Of a stretch of 64,000 bases of DNA, positions 54,582 to 62,703 are shown one piece after another. Numbering within the stretch: position 1 is the first letter of the stretch; each line of letters opens with the position of its first letter. Under the pieces are notes generated by a model. The model saw only the letters and a list, made by a program, of their open reading frames with translations. It had not been told where the DNA came from and made no database searches. The translations under genes were made by a program, and so were the position numbers. Source of the DNA: an uncultured Opitutales bacterium (GTDB lineage Bacteria; Verrucomicrobiota; Verrucomicrobiia; Opitutales; Intestinicryptomonadaceae); assembly GCA_934613645.1 (NCBI GenBank), contig CAKTTC010000006.1:1-64000 (forward strand), given 5' to 3'.

Positions 54582-55241
54582 CTACGCAACAGCCGCGTTT
54601 GCGGCCTTAAGCAAATTCGCCCCGTTTTTGAAAAATTCCGTTCCCGCAACAATCGTGTCCGCACCGCGCGAAATCACATCGCCCACGTTTGCCGCCGTTA
54701 TTCCGCCGTCAACTTCTATTCTAAACGACAGCTTCATTTCCTCGCGCGTCTTTTTCAAGAACTCGATTTTCTCCAACGCCACGGGGTTGAAGCTCTGTCC
54801 GCCGAACCCCGGCTGAACGCTCATAACCAAGACCAAATCGACCTGCGGCAAGAACTCCACAATCTCGCCGACGGGCGTTTTGGGATTTAGCACAATACCG
54901 TTTTGTTTGCCGAGCAGATGAATTTCGGAGAGCGTTGCCGCCACAGGGTAGTCGGGCTCTACGTGCACAGAAATCAAGTCAGACCCAGCCTTTGCAAACG
55001 CGTCGATGTAGGAATTGGGGTTGTCCAACATCAGGTGCGTATCGAAAAACAGATTGGGGAATTTTCCCCGCAACGCCTTCACGACCCCGGGGCCGAACGA
55101 CAAATTCGGCACGAAATGCCCGTCCATAATGTCGAGGTGAACCCACTTCAGCCCCGCCGCCGCAATCTGCGCCACGCTGTCGGCGAGCGCGGAGTGGTCG
55201 CCGCCGAGAATCGACGGCGCAATTTCCATTGAATTTACCAT
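54582..55241 (-). CDS. rpe: Ribulose-phosphate 3-epimerase
   Basis: Rpe interconverts ribulose 5-phosphate and xylulose 5-phosphate. The 219-residue TIM barrel shows APSILGGDHSALA, VHLDIMDGHFVPN, DTHLMLDNPN, VMSVQPGFGGQSF and RIEVDGGI, covering the metal-binding His and Asp residues. The ATG at 55241 lies inside the end of the lptE-like gene (7-base overlap); an ATG four codons later is also possible. Confidence 0.95.
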   Translation of the reverse strand: MVNSMEIAPSILGGDHSALADSVAQIAAAGLKWVHLDIMDGHFVPNLSFGPGVVKALRGKFPNLFFDTHLMLDNPNSYIDAFAKAGSDLISVHVEPDYPVAATLSEIHLLGKQNGIVLNPKTPVGEIVEFLPQVDLVLVMSVQPGFGGQSFNPVALEKIEFLKKTREEMKLSFRIEVDGGITAANVGDVISRGADTIVAGTEFFKNGANLLKAANAAVA

Positions 55242-55747
55242 ATTCCGATAACCGCGTCTTTGATTTTCACGCCGAGTTCGCGCATTAAAACCGGCATATT
55301 TTGATATTCGTTATTAAGCAAATTGGCCTGCGGCATATAAACTATTGTCCACGCCTCGACTTTTCTGTCGGCGAAAATCGTGCGCCCGCCCGCCGAAAGC
55401 GTGCACTTTGCAACCGCTACAATTTTATACGAAGACGCCAACGCGGTATCCTCAACGCGCGTTGTATACGGATACTTTGCATAACCCACAATCGTGGTTT
55501 CCAGAACGGCGTCGGCTTCGTCCTTGTTTGCAACGCGGACATCGGGCGTTTGCGAGATGGCGTCGCTTATTGCGTTTGTGAGGAGGTTTGCCGCCTGCGG
55601 GGCAAGCGACATATTCCGAACGGGCTTCACATAAACCGCCTTGAACGGCAAATCAATGGGCGTTCCCGCCAAGCGGTAGTTTGAGCACCCCGCAAACAGC
55701 GCGCAAAAAACTACGCAAAGCGCGGCGGCGTTAAAAAATTTCGTCAT
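55235..55747 (-). CDS. LptE-like lipoprotein (LPS assembly)
   Basis: The 170-residue product has a lipoprotein signal (CVVFCALFAGC) followed directly by SNYRLAGTP, the usual start of LptE proteins, and a beta-strand/helix domain with VYVKPVRNMS and LTNAISDAISQTPDVRV. LptE plugs the LptD pore that inserts LPS in the outer membrane. Sequence conservation in this family is low, so the name rests on the start and layout. The start MTKFFN overlaps the upstream gene by ATGA. Confidence 0.75.
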   Translation of the reverse strand: MTKFFNAAALCVVFCALFAGCSNYRLAGTPIDLPFKAVYVKPVRNMSLAPQAANLLTNAISDAISQTPDVRVANKDEADAVLETTIVGYAKYPYTTRVEDTALASSYKIVAVAKCTLSAGGRTIFADRKVEAWTIVYMPQANLLNNEYQNMPVLMRELGVKIKDAVIGIW

Positions 55748-56979
55748 TTCACAAGCTCCTGTTCCGACCACTCGTAGTAGCCGTCGTTGAAAAGATAGTC
55801 GCCCAAGCCTTCGCCGAAGACGGGCGCAAGGGGCGCGTATGCCGAATTGTCGCCCGCGGGCGCGCCGGCAAAGTCCTCCAGATTCATCACGGCGAATTTC
55901 TCGTTCTGCAGATTTCTTACCTGCGTTTCGTCTTCGAACTGGTCGATAGTTGGCTTTTGGTAGCGGCCGAAGAACCAGTCGTAGGGGGTCATCGGGGGAA
56001 GTTCGCCGCGCTCGATTTTCGCGAGCTGCGCGCGGGCTTCGTCGGCGGCGCGGCTACGCGGTGCTATTGTGATTGTTTCGTTGTAGAAAACGGAGGCGGC
56101 GTGGGAGTTGTTGCGGTAGTAGTAGAAGAAGTCGCCGATTACAAGGCGGCTGCGCGCGTAGGTGTCTTGCATTTGCTCAAGGCCGTCCTCAGCCGACGCC
56201 ACGCTCGATTCTTTCGGATACAGCGTTATGTAGTCCTGAAAAAAGCTGATTGCGTTTTTGGTTGGTTCTTGGTCGTAATACGCGCCGCCGACCATTCCGC
56301 GGTAGACTTTCGCCATTTGCAGGTAGGCGTCGGGCGTGAAGATGTTGTCGGGGTAGCCGTTTATGACGCGCTCGAGGGCGTCGAACGCGCCGTCGTATTC
56401 CTTTTCGTCCTCCGAAATTATGGCGATGTTCATCAGGGCGATTGGCGCGTAGTCGCTATACGGAGCGTTTGAGACCACGCTTTCGTAATACTTTATGATG
56501 TCCTTGTAGCTTTTAAACCACGGGAACCAGCCGCCCACGAAATACGTTTTGCCCGCCTGCATATCGGCGGCTATTTTGTATTCAAGAGCAATTACCTTGT
56601 TGAAATTGGGGTAGTCGGGGTAGAGTTTTACGATGTTCTCCACGCACTCGTAGGCCTTGGGGAACTGCCCGCGCTCAAGGTAGAGGCGCGCCGACTGGTA
56701 GAGGGCTTCGGGGGCGAAGATTGACTCGGGATAGTCGGCAATCACAACGCGATAGTGCGAAAGCGCCGTCCACTTGTCGCCGCGCTCCTGTGCTTCGCGC
56801 GCGAGGTTCATAGCCTCTATTGCGTTTTTCGACGAAGAGCTTTCGCCGATTACGCTTGCAAGCACGCCGCCTTTTATTTCCCAGCCCTTGTCCGCCGACC
56901 ACACCAAGTCGGCAAACGATTCCGCGCACGCGCACACGAGCGCGAACGCCACAAAAATTTTCTGAAAAATCCCTGCCAT
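55744..56979 (-). CDS. BamD-like TPR outer-membrane assembly protein
   Basis: The 411-residue product has a signal peptide (IFVAFALVCACAESFA) and then tandem TPR helices (AMNLAREAQERGDKWTALSHY, ALYQSARLYLERGQFPKAYE, FKSYKDIIKYYESVVS, GAFDALERVINGYPDN). This layout is that of BamD/ComL and tol-pal YbgF-type proteins. It lacks a lipobox cysteine at the expected place, so anchoring is uncertain. It overlaps the lptE-like gene, and the two may be part of an envelope operon with rpe. Confidence 0.75.
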   Translation of the reverse strand: MAGIFQKIFVAFALVCACAESFADLVWSADKGWEIKGGVLASVIGESSSSKNAIEAMNLAREAQERGDKWTALSHYRVVIADYPESIFAPEALYQSARLYLERGQFPKAYECVENIVKLYPDYPNFNKVIALEYKIAADMQAGKTYFVGGWFPWFKSYKDIIKYYESVVSNAPYSDYAPIALMNIAIISEDEKEYDGAFDALERVINGYPDNIFTPDAYLQMAKVYRGMVGGAYYDQEPTKNAISFFQDYITLYPKESSVASAEDGLEQMQDTYARSRLVIGDFFYYYRNNSHAASVFYNETITIAPRSRAADEARAQLAKIERGELPPMTPYDWFFGRYQKPTIDQFEDETQVRNLQNEKFAVMNLEDFAGAPAGDNSAYAPLAPVFGEGLGDYLFNDGYYEWSEQELVK

Positions 56980-57029
56980 TTTACGGTTCGATTTTGACAC
57001 CCCGCGCGCGCTTGGCAAACGTTTTCTGC

Positions 57030-57632
57030 CTAAAGCGCGTATTTTATCAAAACAAACCCGCCCACAAGCAGAACGAAGAACGCGCTTACAAGCAGGTTGA
57101 AATATTTGTCGATAAACGGCTTTGCCTTGTCGCCAACAAGCAGGATTATCAACGCCACAAGGAAGAACCTGCCGCCGCGTCCGAGGATAGAGCCTAAAAT
57201 CAGCTCGAAAAGCGGAACGTCGCATACGCCCGCGGCGATTGTGAATATTTTGTATGGAATTGGCGTCAAAGCCGCGCCGAAGACCGCAAGCAGCGCGTTT
57301 TGCTTGTATTTTTCGCTAACCAAGTCGAACAGTTCGGGCGTAAAACCGGGGACGTAGTTGAAGAAAAAGTCTTTTACCAAATCCCAGCCGAACAGACCGA
57401 TAAGCCAGCCGAAAACGCCGCCCAGCGTAGAGGCTATTGTGCACGCGCCCGCAATAACCCACCACCTGCGCGGCAACGCAAAAACCATCGGGATAAGCAG
57501 AACGTCGGGCGGAATAGGGAAGAACGAAGCCTCCGCAAAAGCCAGCACCACGAGGGCAACCATACTGTAGGGTGTTTCCGCCCAGTGAATCGTCCAATTA
57601 TAAAGACGCTTGATAAAGTTTTCTTTTTGCAT
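57030..57632 (-). CDS. DedA/YqaA-family membrane protein (VTT domain)
   Basis: The 200-residue product has about five hydrophobic segments and the VTT/SNARE-associated domain features EASFFPIPPDVLLIPMVFA, GGVFGWLIGLFG, ALTPIPYKIFTIAAG and GSILGRGGRFF. Such proteins act in envelope lipid transport or membrane potential maintenance. The start MQKENFIKRLYNW lies 18 bases after tRNA-Arg on the same strand, so both may come from one promoter. Confidence 0.85.
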   Translation of the reverse strand: MQKENFIKRLYNWTIHWAETPYSMVALVVLAFAEASFFPIPPDVLLIPMVFALPRRWWVIAGACTIASTLGGVFGWLIGLFGWDLVKDFFFNYVPGFTPELFDLVSEKYKQNALLAVFGAALTPIPYKIFTIAAGVCDVPLFELILGSILGRGGRFFLVALIILLVGDKAKPFIDKYFNLLVSAFFVLLVGGFVLIKYAL

Positions 57633-57650
57633 AAAAATCGGGGAAAAGCG

Positions 57651-57722
57651 CACCCCCGCCGAGAGTCGAACTCGGATTGATGGTACCGGAAACCATAGTT
57701 CTATCCATTGAACTACGGGGGC
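57651..57722 (-). tRNA. tRNA-Arg (anticodon CCG)
   Basis: A cloverleaf on the minus strand with acceptor GCCCCCG/CGGGGGT (G-T first pair), the anticodon stem ATGGT/ACCAT around TTCCGGT, giving CCG, and the T arm CCGAGTTCGACTCTCGG. CCA is not encoded (CGC follows). Confidence 0.92.
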
Positions 57723-57784
57723 AAATATTGGGTAAAAACACTACCCTACCACGCCCGAGTGTCAACACATTATCGCGCGGCGCA

Positions 57785-57817
57785 CAAAAAAAACGGCGTC
57801 CGTTTTTGGGACGCCGT
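57785..57817 (-). terminator. Terminator of the pilus operon
   Basis: On the minus strand AACGGCGTCCC and GGACGCCGTT pair around a short AAAAAC loop, then a T run follows. It is 18 bases after the secretin stop. Confidence 0.9.
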
Positions 57818-57834
57818 TCTTGACAGAAATAACC

Positions 57835-60693
57835 TTAGTTGTTTTCCGAAGCGGAAACTTCGTCGCTCAGACGCTGAACCGCTCCGCCGGGGGAAACGAT
57901 TGTCGGGTTCTGATAGACGCTGCCGGGGCGCATATCCGCGAACTGTTCGCGATGGACGCTGCCTCCGGGCGAGATTCTGTTCGCCGTAACGAATATCATC
58001 AAGTTTCTCTTCTGGCGCGATTCGCCCTTCGACTTGAAGAGTCTGCCCACGAGCGGAATGTCGCTCAGAACGGGAACGGCGTCGTCAACCTTTACAACTT
58101 CTTCCCTTGTCAAACCACCCAAGACGACCGTTGCGCCGTCGAAGATTGTGACGTTTGTGGAAACTTCGCGAACCGAGAACACAGGCATAATGAAGCCTGC
58201 GGGAACGGTTACCGTGTAGCCGCCTGCGATACCTACCGCAGTGCCGCCGTAAGCCATAAAGCCTTCGAAATCGGAAACGCGGGGAGCGAGAGCCAAGTTG
58301 ATAGAACCGTCTTCTTCAACATTCGGCGAAACTGTCATAACAACACCGACGTCGTATGTTTTGAAGTCTTGCGGAGTTCCGGGGGTAATTGTGATAGCCG
58401 CTTCGCTGCTGCCGCCCGAAACCGTGGAGGACGACCCCGAAGACGACACCTGCGACTGCATATCGCCCCAAGATTCTGCGTAATACATCTGTTGCGAAAC
58501 CGTGATTCTTGCTTCAGTGCCCGAGAGAACCGTTACCTTAGGCGCGCAGAGCAAGTCTGAACCCGTCTTCTGCTCGAGTGCGTTGATCAACATTTCAACC
58601 GTGCCGCCACTGATAACGCCGAGAAGCGCACTTGAAGTGGGGACTGAATTCGAACCTACGTTCAACGCGGAATTCAAGCCGGGGTAGTTCTGCGGGACAT
58701 ATTCTGTATCCGTGCCATTCGGTGCCCACTGCGCGATAGTAGAATCATATTCGTATGTGCGCGTAGAAATACCAATCTGCGAGCTGTCTGCCGCCTTTTT
58801 GAATCCGTCGGCAACTGTTCTCAAATTGCGGGTAGCCCCGTCTGTTGTTGCGAAAATCGTCTGAACACCCGCGCTTTTACCGTCGCCGATAACGGGAGCC
58901 AAACCTGCGTCCAAAGTTCTCATGAGTGCGCCCGAACGCCAGTTGAAGCTCAACTCTTTCAAGTCGCCCTGTTGGACTTCGAGGAATTTAGCCTCGATTT
59001 CAACCTGCTTTACTTCGGAGTATTTCAGGAGGATATTGCGAACCTTGTCGAGGTTTCTCGAGGAGTTCGTCACCCAAAGTTTCGTGCCGTCGAACGCCAA
59101 AGACGCGCCTTGGTCGAACTTGACGCCCGCCTTTTCGAAGAACGCCTTGATTTTCTTTTCGGAGTCTTCGTTCGACATTTCGCCGCCTTCGCCGCCGCCG
59201 AACGGGCTGCCGTCGCCGCTCGACTTTGCAACGCCGACCATTCTCGTTACCGTGGCCTGCGTGATTGCAAAGTCAACCGTTTCCATTGACTGCGAAGACT
59301 GTTCCGAACCCTTGCGGACGATAATCTTTTCGCTTTCAATGTCATACTGGTAGCCGTATTTGCGTGTGAGGATATCCAATATTGCGCCGAGCGTTTCGCC
59401 GCGGAGCGAGAGGTTCACCGTTTCGGGCTGTTGCGATTCGTCGAAGAGGACAATGTTCACGCCCTTCTTGGCGGAAGTGGACTTGTCGTTGTCGACGGAA
59501 AGGATTGACAAAGTGTTCAAAGCTCTCGAGAGCGGAACACCGGGTTCGGGAATGTCGAAGTTTGCAATTTCGATTTCCTTGAGTTTTCTTTCAACTTCGG
59601 AATCGAGCTTGGAGGCTGCTTCGCCCGTTTTCTTGCCCGTGAACACCTGCGGACGTGCCCATGCGTTGTCGACTTCGCCCAACATTGTTTCGCGCGTGGC
59701 AAGGTAGGAAAGTTTGCCGCTGTTCTTGAGCTTTTCGGCAACCAAACGCTGGTAGGCTTTTGCCTCTACGTTTGTGGAGTCGAGAGTTTCGACATTGCGG
59801 AAAGTTGTGCGCGCGCCCTGATAGTCGCCATACAAATACTGGAGACGACCCTTGCGCAATTCGGCTTCAACGCGCTTCATACGTTCGGCGTATGAGGGGC
59901 TGGCGTCGGCGATTGTGTGATTGAAGGGGTTTGCTTCAAATTCTTCGACTTTCTTTACGAAATCTGCCGCCGCTTCTTTGTCGGCTTCGAAAGTCTGGTA
60001 TTCGGCGGTGAATGCTTTGGCTTCGGCGGGTTTGCGTTCCGCCATTGCAATTTCGGCGCGTGTGCGAGCCAAGTCGGCGCGGACGCGATTCCATTCCTTG
60101 CGCAAATCCTGCATGTAGGGCGACATTTCTTTGTTGTCGACCTTTGCAACTGCCGCAAATTTTGCGTCGGCCTTACCCAAGAGGTCGCCCGCTTTCTGCC
60201 AATCGCCGTTATCGAGGGCGTTGTCGGCTTCGGAAATCACGGCCAAGATGCCTTCGCCGAGTTCCTTCTGTTCCTTTTCGGTCAAAGCGGCCAGTTCCTG
60301 AGCCTTGCTTTCTTCAGCCGCCTTTACAGCCTGCTGTTTTTCGGCTTCTTTGGCTTCTACCGCAGCTTTCTTGTCGGACTCAACCTTGGCGACTTTTTCG
60401 TTGTCGGCAAGAACCGTTTTTTCGCCCTTTTGCTGGCGTTCAATATCTGCGTTGACGTCTGCGAGAACTCTCTGCACGCCCTTTTCATTGGGGGCGATTT
60501 TAATGAGCTCTTCAAGGCTTTTCTTTGCGGCCTGTAAATCGCCGCTGTCTCTTGCCTGTATGGCCGCAGTCATCAGGTTAATTTTTTCCTGCATATTGTC
60601 GGAGTTAGCCGCAACCGCTGTGCTCGACACAGCCAAGCCCGCCAACATTGCCGCGACAAACGCGAATCGGGGTTTATTTCTGTTTATTTTCAT
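57835..60693 (-). CDS. Amuc_1098-family type IV pilus secretin
   Basis: The 952-residue product has a signal peptide (FVAAMLAGLAVSSTAVA), a long helical N-terminal region rich in Ala, Glu and Lys with TPR-like repeats (about 40-400), a secretin N-domain (NLSLRGETLGAILDILTRKY near 420) and a C-terminal secretin domain (about 700-905). That domain includes VTVLSGTEARI, the beta-lip region and VPVLSDIPLVGRLFKSKG. It should form the outer-membrane ring of a pilus-like system. The stretch SSSGSSSTVSGGSSEA is a Ser-rich insertion. It is the last gene of the block shared with Akkermansia Amuc_1098-1101. Confidence 0.9.
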   Translation of the reverse strand: MKINRNKPRFAFVAAMLAGLAVSSTAVAANSDNMQEKINLMTAAIQARDSGDLQAAKKSLEELIKIAPNEKGVQRVLADVNADIERQQKGEKTVLADNEKVAKVESDKKAAVEAKEAEKQQAVKAAEESKAQELAALTEKEQKELGEGILAVISEADNALDNGDWQKAGDLLGKADAKFAAVAKVDNKEMSPYMQDLRKEWNRVRADLARTRAEIAMAERKPAEAKAFTAEYQTFEADKEAAADFVKKVEEFEANPFNHTIADASPSYAERMKRVEAELRKGRLQYLYGDYQGARTTFRNVETLDSTNVEAKAYQRLVAEKLKNSGKLSYLATRETMLGEVDNAWARPQVFTGKKTGEAASKLDSEVERKLKEIEIANFDIPEPGVPLSRALNTLSILSVDNDKSTSAKKGVNIVLFDESQQPETVNLSLRGETLGAILDILTRKYGYQYDIESEKIIVRKGSEQSSQSMETVDFAITQATVTRMVGVAKSSGDGSPFGGGEGGEMSNEDSEKKIKAFFEKAGVKFDQGASLAFDGTKLWVTNSSRNLDKVRNILLKYSEVKQVEIEAKFLEVQQGDLKELSFNWRSGALMRTLDAGLAPVIGDGKSAGVQTIFATTDGATRNLRTVADGFKKAADSSQIGISTRTYEYDSTIAQWAPNGTDTEYVPQNYPGLNSALNVGSNSVPTSSALLGVISGGTVEMLINALEQKTGSDLLCAPKVTVLSGTEARITVSQQMYYAESWGDMQSQVSSSGSSSTVSGGSSEAAITITPGTPQDFKTYDVGVVMTVSPNVEEDGSINLALAPRVSDFEGFMAYGGTAVGIAGGYTVTVPAGFIMPVFSVREVSTNVTIFDGATVVLGGLTREEVVKVDDAVPVLSDIPLVGRLFKSKGESRQKRNLMIFVTANRISPGGSVHREQFADMRPGSVYQNPTIVSPGGAVQRLSDEVSASENN

Positions 60694-60735
60694 ACTGAGG
60701 TTTTTCTATCTGTTGTATTCTAAATTTTAGGCTGT

Positions 60736-61599
60736 TTACTGCTGTTCTACGCCCGCCGACGATACTTTCATAAGGCGAACATCGCTTTTGTCTTTTAAAG
60801 GAAGCATTTTAATTAGAACAGATTCCTTGTCAAAGTCAACATTTTCCGCGACATATTCAACATCGTTTTTCGTGATTTTGTCGCCCTTTTGTTTGACGAA
60901 CCACTTTGAGCCGTCCGACGCCGAAAGCACGAATCTGCGCTGGTCAAGCAAAACGGTGGGTTTGTAGGAGTAGATTTCCACTGTCTTGCCCAAAGCGCGG
61001 TCGAACAACGCGATTGTCACCTGAGTGTCAATCATGCCGTTGGGGCTTTTCACGCGTTTTGCATCGAAGGATTTAAGCGTAATGCCCGTGTTTGTCTCCT
61101 TTGTAATGAGCGTCTTTTTTATCACGATTTCTTCGTTGAGCTTGCCCGTGAGAACCGAATTTGTTCTTGTATCCAGAATCTGGATTGTGGGGTTTTTAGC
61201 CGAGCCGAAGTAGCCGCGGTATTCGATATAGTATGGCTCGTTTTCCACTCCGCCGAAGGAGAACGCAAACTGCTGGCGCGCCACTTCCTTGTAGTAGGGC
61301 GACTCCGTTATGAACTTGCCGTCCCTGTCAACCCATATCTGCGGAGGAGTGAACACTTGGAAGAACCACTTGCCGTCTTCGTCCTGAGCGCGGACCTCGG
61401 GCCATTCGATTGTCGAAGCCTGCACGAACGGCGGAACGGGAACTGCCTCCCATTTTATGCCCGCGGCCTGCTCGTTCAGCTGAGCCTCGTTCTTTGCCAC
61501 AAACGATTTCAATTCGGGCTGCGATTTATAGTAATACCCGAGCGACAAACCGAGAACCACAACCGCCACCAACAAAAATATTTTATCCGAATATTTCAT
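60736..61599 (-). CDS. Amuc_1099-family pilus-like protein
   Basis: The 287-residue product has one N-terminal membrane helix (IFLLVAVVVLGLSLGYYY) and an extracytoplasmic beta-rich domain (VFTPPQIWVDRDGKF, PYYIEYRGYFGSAKNP). Its position between the secretin and the PilO-like gene matches Amuc_1099 of Akkermansia. In pilus systems this slot usually belongs to a PilP-like or linking subunit, which is inference here. Confidence 0.8.
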   Translation of the reverse strand: MKYSDKIFLLVAVVVLGLSLGYYYKSQPELKSFVAKNEAQLNEQAAGIKWEAVPVPPFVQASTIEWPEVRAQDEDGKWFFQVFTPPQIWVDRDGKFITESPYYKEVARQQFAFSFGGVENEPYYIEYRGYFGSAKNPTIQILDTRTNSVLTGKLNEEIVIKKTLITKETNTGITLKSFDAKRVKSPNGMIDTQVTIALFDRALGKTVEIYSYKPTVLLDQRRFVLSASDGSKWFVKQKGDKITKNDVEYVAENVDFDKESVLIKMLPLKDKSDVRLMKVSSAGVEQQ

Positions 61600-61605
61600 A
61601 GAAAA

Positions 61606-62679
61606 CTATTCCTGTTCCTGTTTTGTTATCTTCTTTGCCGGTTTGTCTTTTACAACTTCGACGTATTCAACCACGACCGAAAATTCCGAAAGGTTGTCGG
61701 TTACGACCGGCGTTTTGCTTGCCTGCGGCGTTTGCGCTACCGAATCCTGCGCCTGTTCGCCCTCTTGGGAGTCTTCCTTTTTGTTGTTTACCCCGAACAA
61801 ATCAGCCAACCCCTCCATACCCTCCTCTTCGGGCTTGCGGTTGAGGATTGTGTTCACGTTCTCGCCCGCGGGTTTAACGTCGATACTGCGGACAACAAGC
61901 ATTGCGTCGAAATTCTTAAGTTCGTTGAGGAAACGACGAAGAATATCGGTATGTCCCGCAAAGACGAATTTGAACGCCACTGTATCCAAACTGCCCTGCT
62001 TGCGCGCGGTGATGTTGGGGTCGATAGTGAACGTTTCGTCGCCCGAGTCGGTCGTGCGGCGGAGTGCCGCCCTGCGCTGTGCGGCGGTCATGCGGGTGTT
62101 TTTGTTGGCGACTGTCTTTTCGGCGTCCAAAATTTCGCGCTGAACGCGGACAACCGCCATGGGCGACTGTTCCGTTTTGCACGCGAACAGCTTGCCGTTT
62201 ATATAATTGAGCACACAAGCCTGCTTCCACACGGGAGCGACAGCCTCGTCTTTGGGCTGGTCGGCACCTGCAGCAACGTAGCGTTTATACCCGAACTCCA
62301 TTTCGGGCGCGATTGCAATGCCCTTGTTGGCTGCCGTGCGTTTCCACGCGCGGACAAGGCCTCTGAGTTTGTCGTTGAGCATATAGCTCTCGGAGGGCGG
62401 CGCAGAGAAAATGTCGTCGTGCGCGCGCGTCAAATCCTTTTCGAGGTTGTCCAAGTGGGCGGCGAGTTCGTCGATGTTCTTTTTACCCGCGTCAAGCGTC
62501 GTCTGGGTGGGGTCTTCCGACAACGCCGCCGAGAAGTCGGCGCGCGCGTTCTTCAATTTCTTTTCCGATTTTGCCAAGTCCGCCATAGCGATACCGTTGC
62601 AGACTAAGCCCGCAACGAACGCGACGGCAAGCAGTGCCATTGCGGCAAAGAATACCGGAAATTTCTTAAAATACTGCAT
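61606..62679 (-). CDS. Amuc_1100-family PilO-like protein
   Basis: The 357-residue product starts with a membrane helix (FFAAMALLAVAFVAGLVCNG) followed by a coiled coil (about 35-100, KSEKKLKNARADFSAALS and KNIDELAAHLDNLEKDL). A C-terminal ferredoxin-like part follows (FKFVFAGHTDILRRFLNELK), as in PilO/Amuc_1100. The Akkermansia member is known as an immune-active surface protein. The last 80 residues are Glu/Gln-rich linker plus a Lys-rich end (KPAKKITKQEQE). It lies six bases upstream of the next gene. Confidence 0.85.
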   Translation of the reverse strand: MQYFKKFPVFFAAMALLAVAFVAGLVCNGIAMADLAKSEKKLKNARADFSAALSEDPTQTTLDAGKKNIDELAAHLDNLEKDLTRAHDDIFSAPPSESYMLNDKLRGLVRAWKRTAANKGIAIAPEMEFGYKRYVAAGADQPKDEAVAPVWKQACVLNYINGKLFACKTEQSPMAVVRVQREILDAEKTVANKNTRMTAAQRRAALRRTTDSGDETFTIDPNITARKQGSLDTVAFKFVFAGHTDILRRFLNELKNFDAMLVVRSIDVKPAGENVNTILNRKPEEEGMEGLADLFGVNNKKEDSQEGEQAQDSVAQTPQASKTPVVTDNLSEFSVVVEYVEVVKDKPAKKITKQEQE

Positions 62680-62703
62680 AAAGTGAAATTCCTAAAGTAA
62701 AAA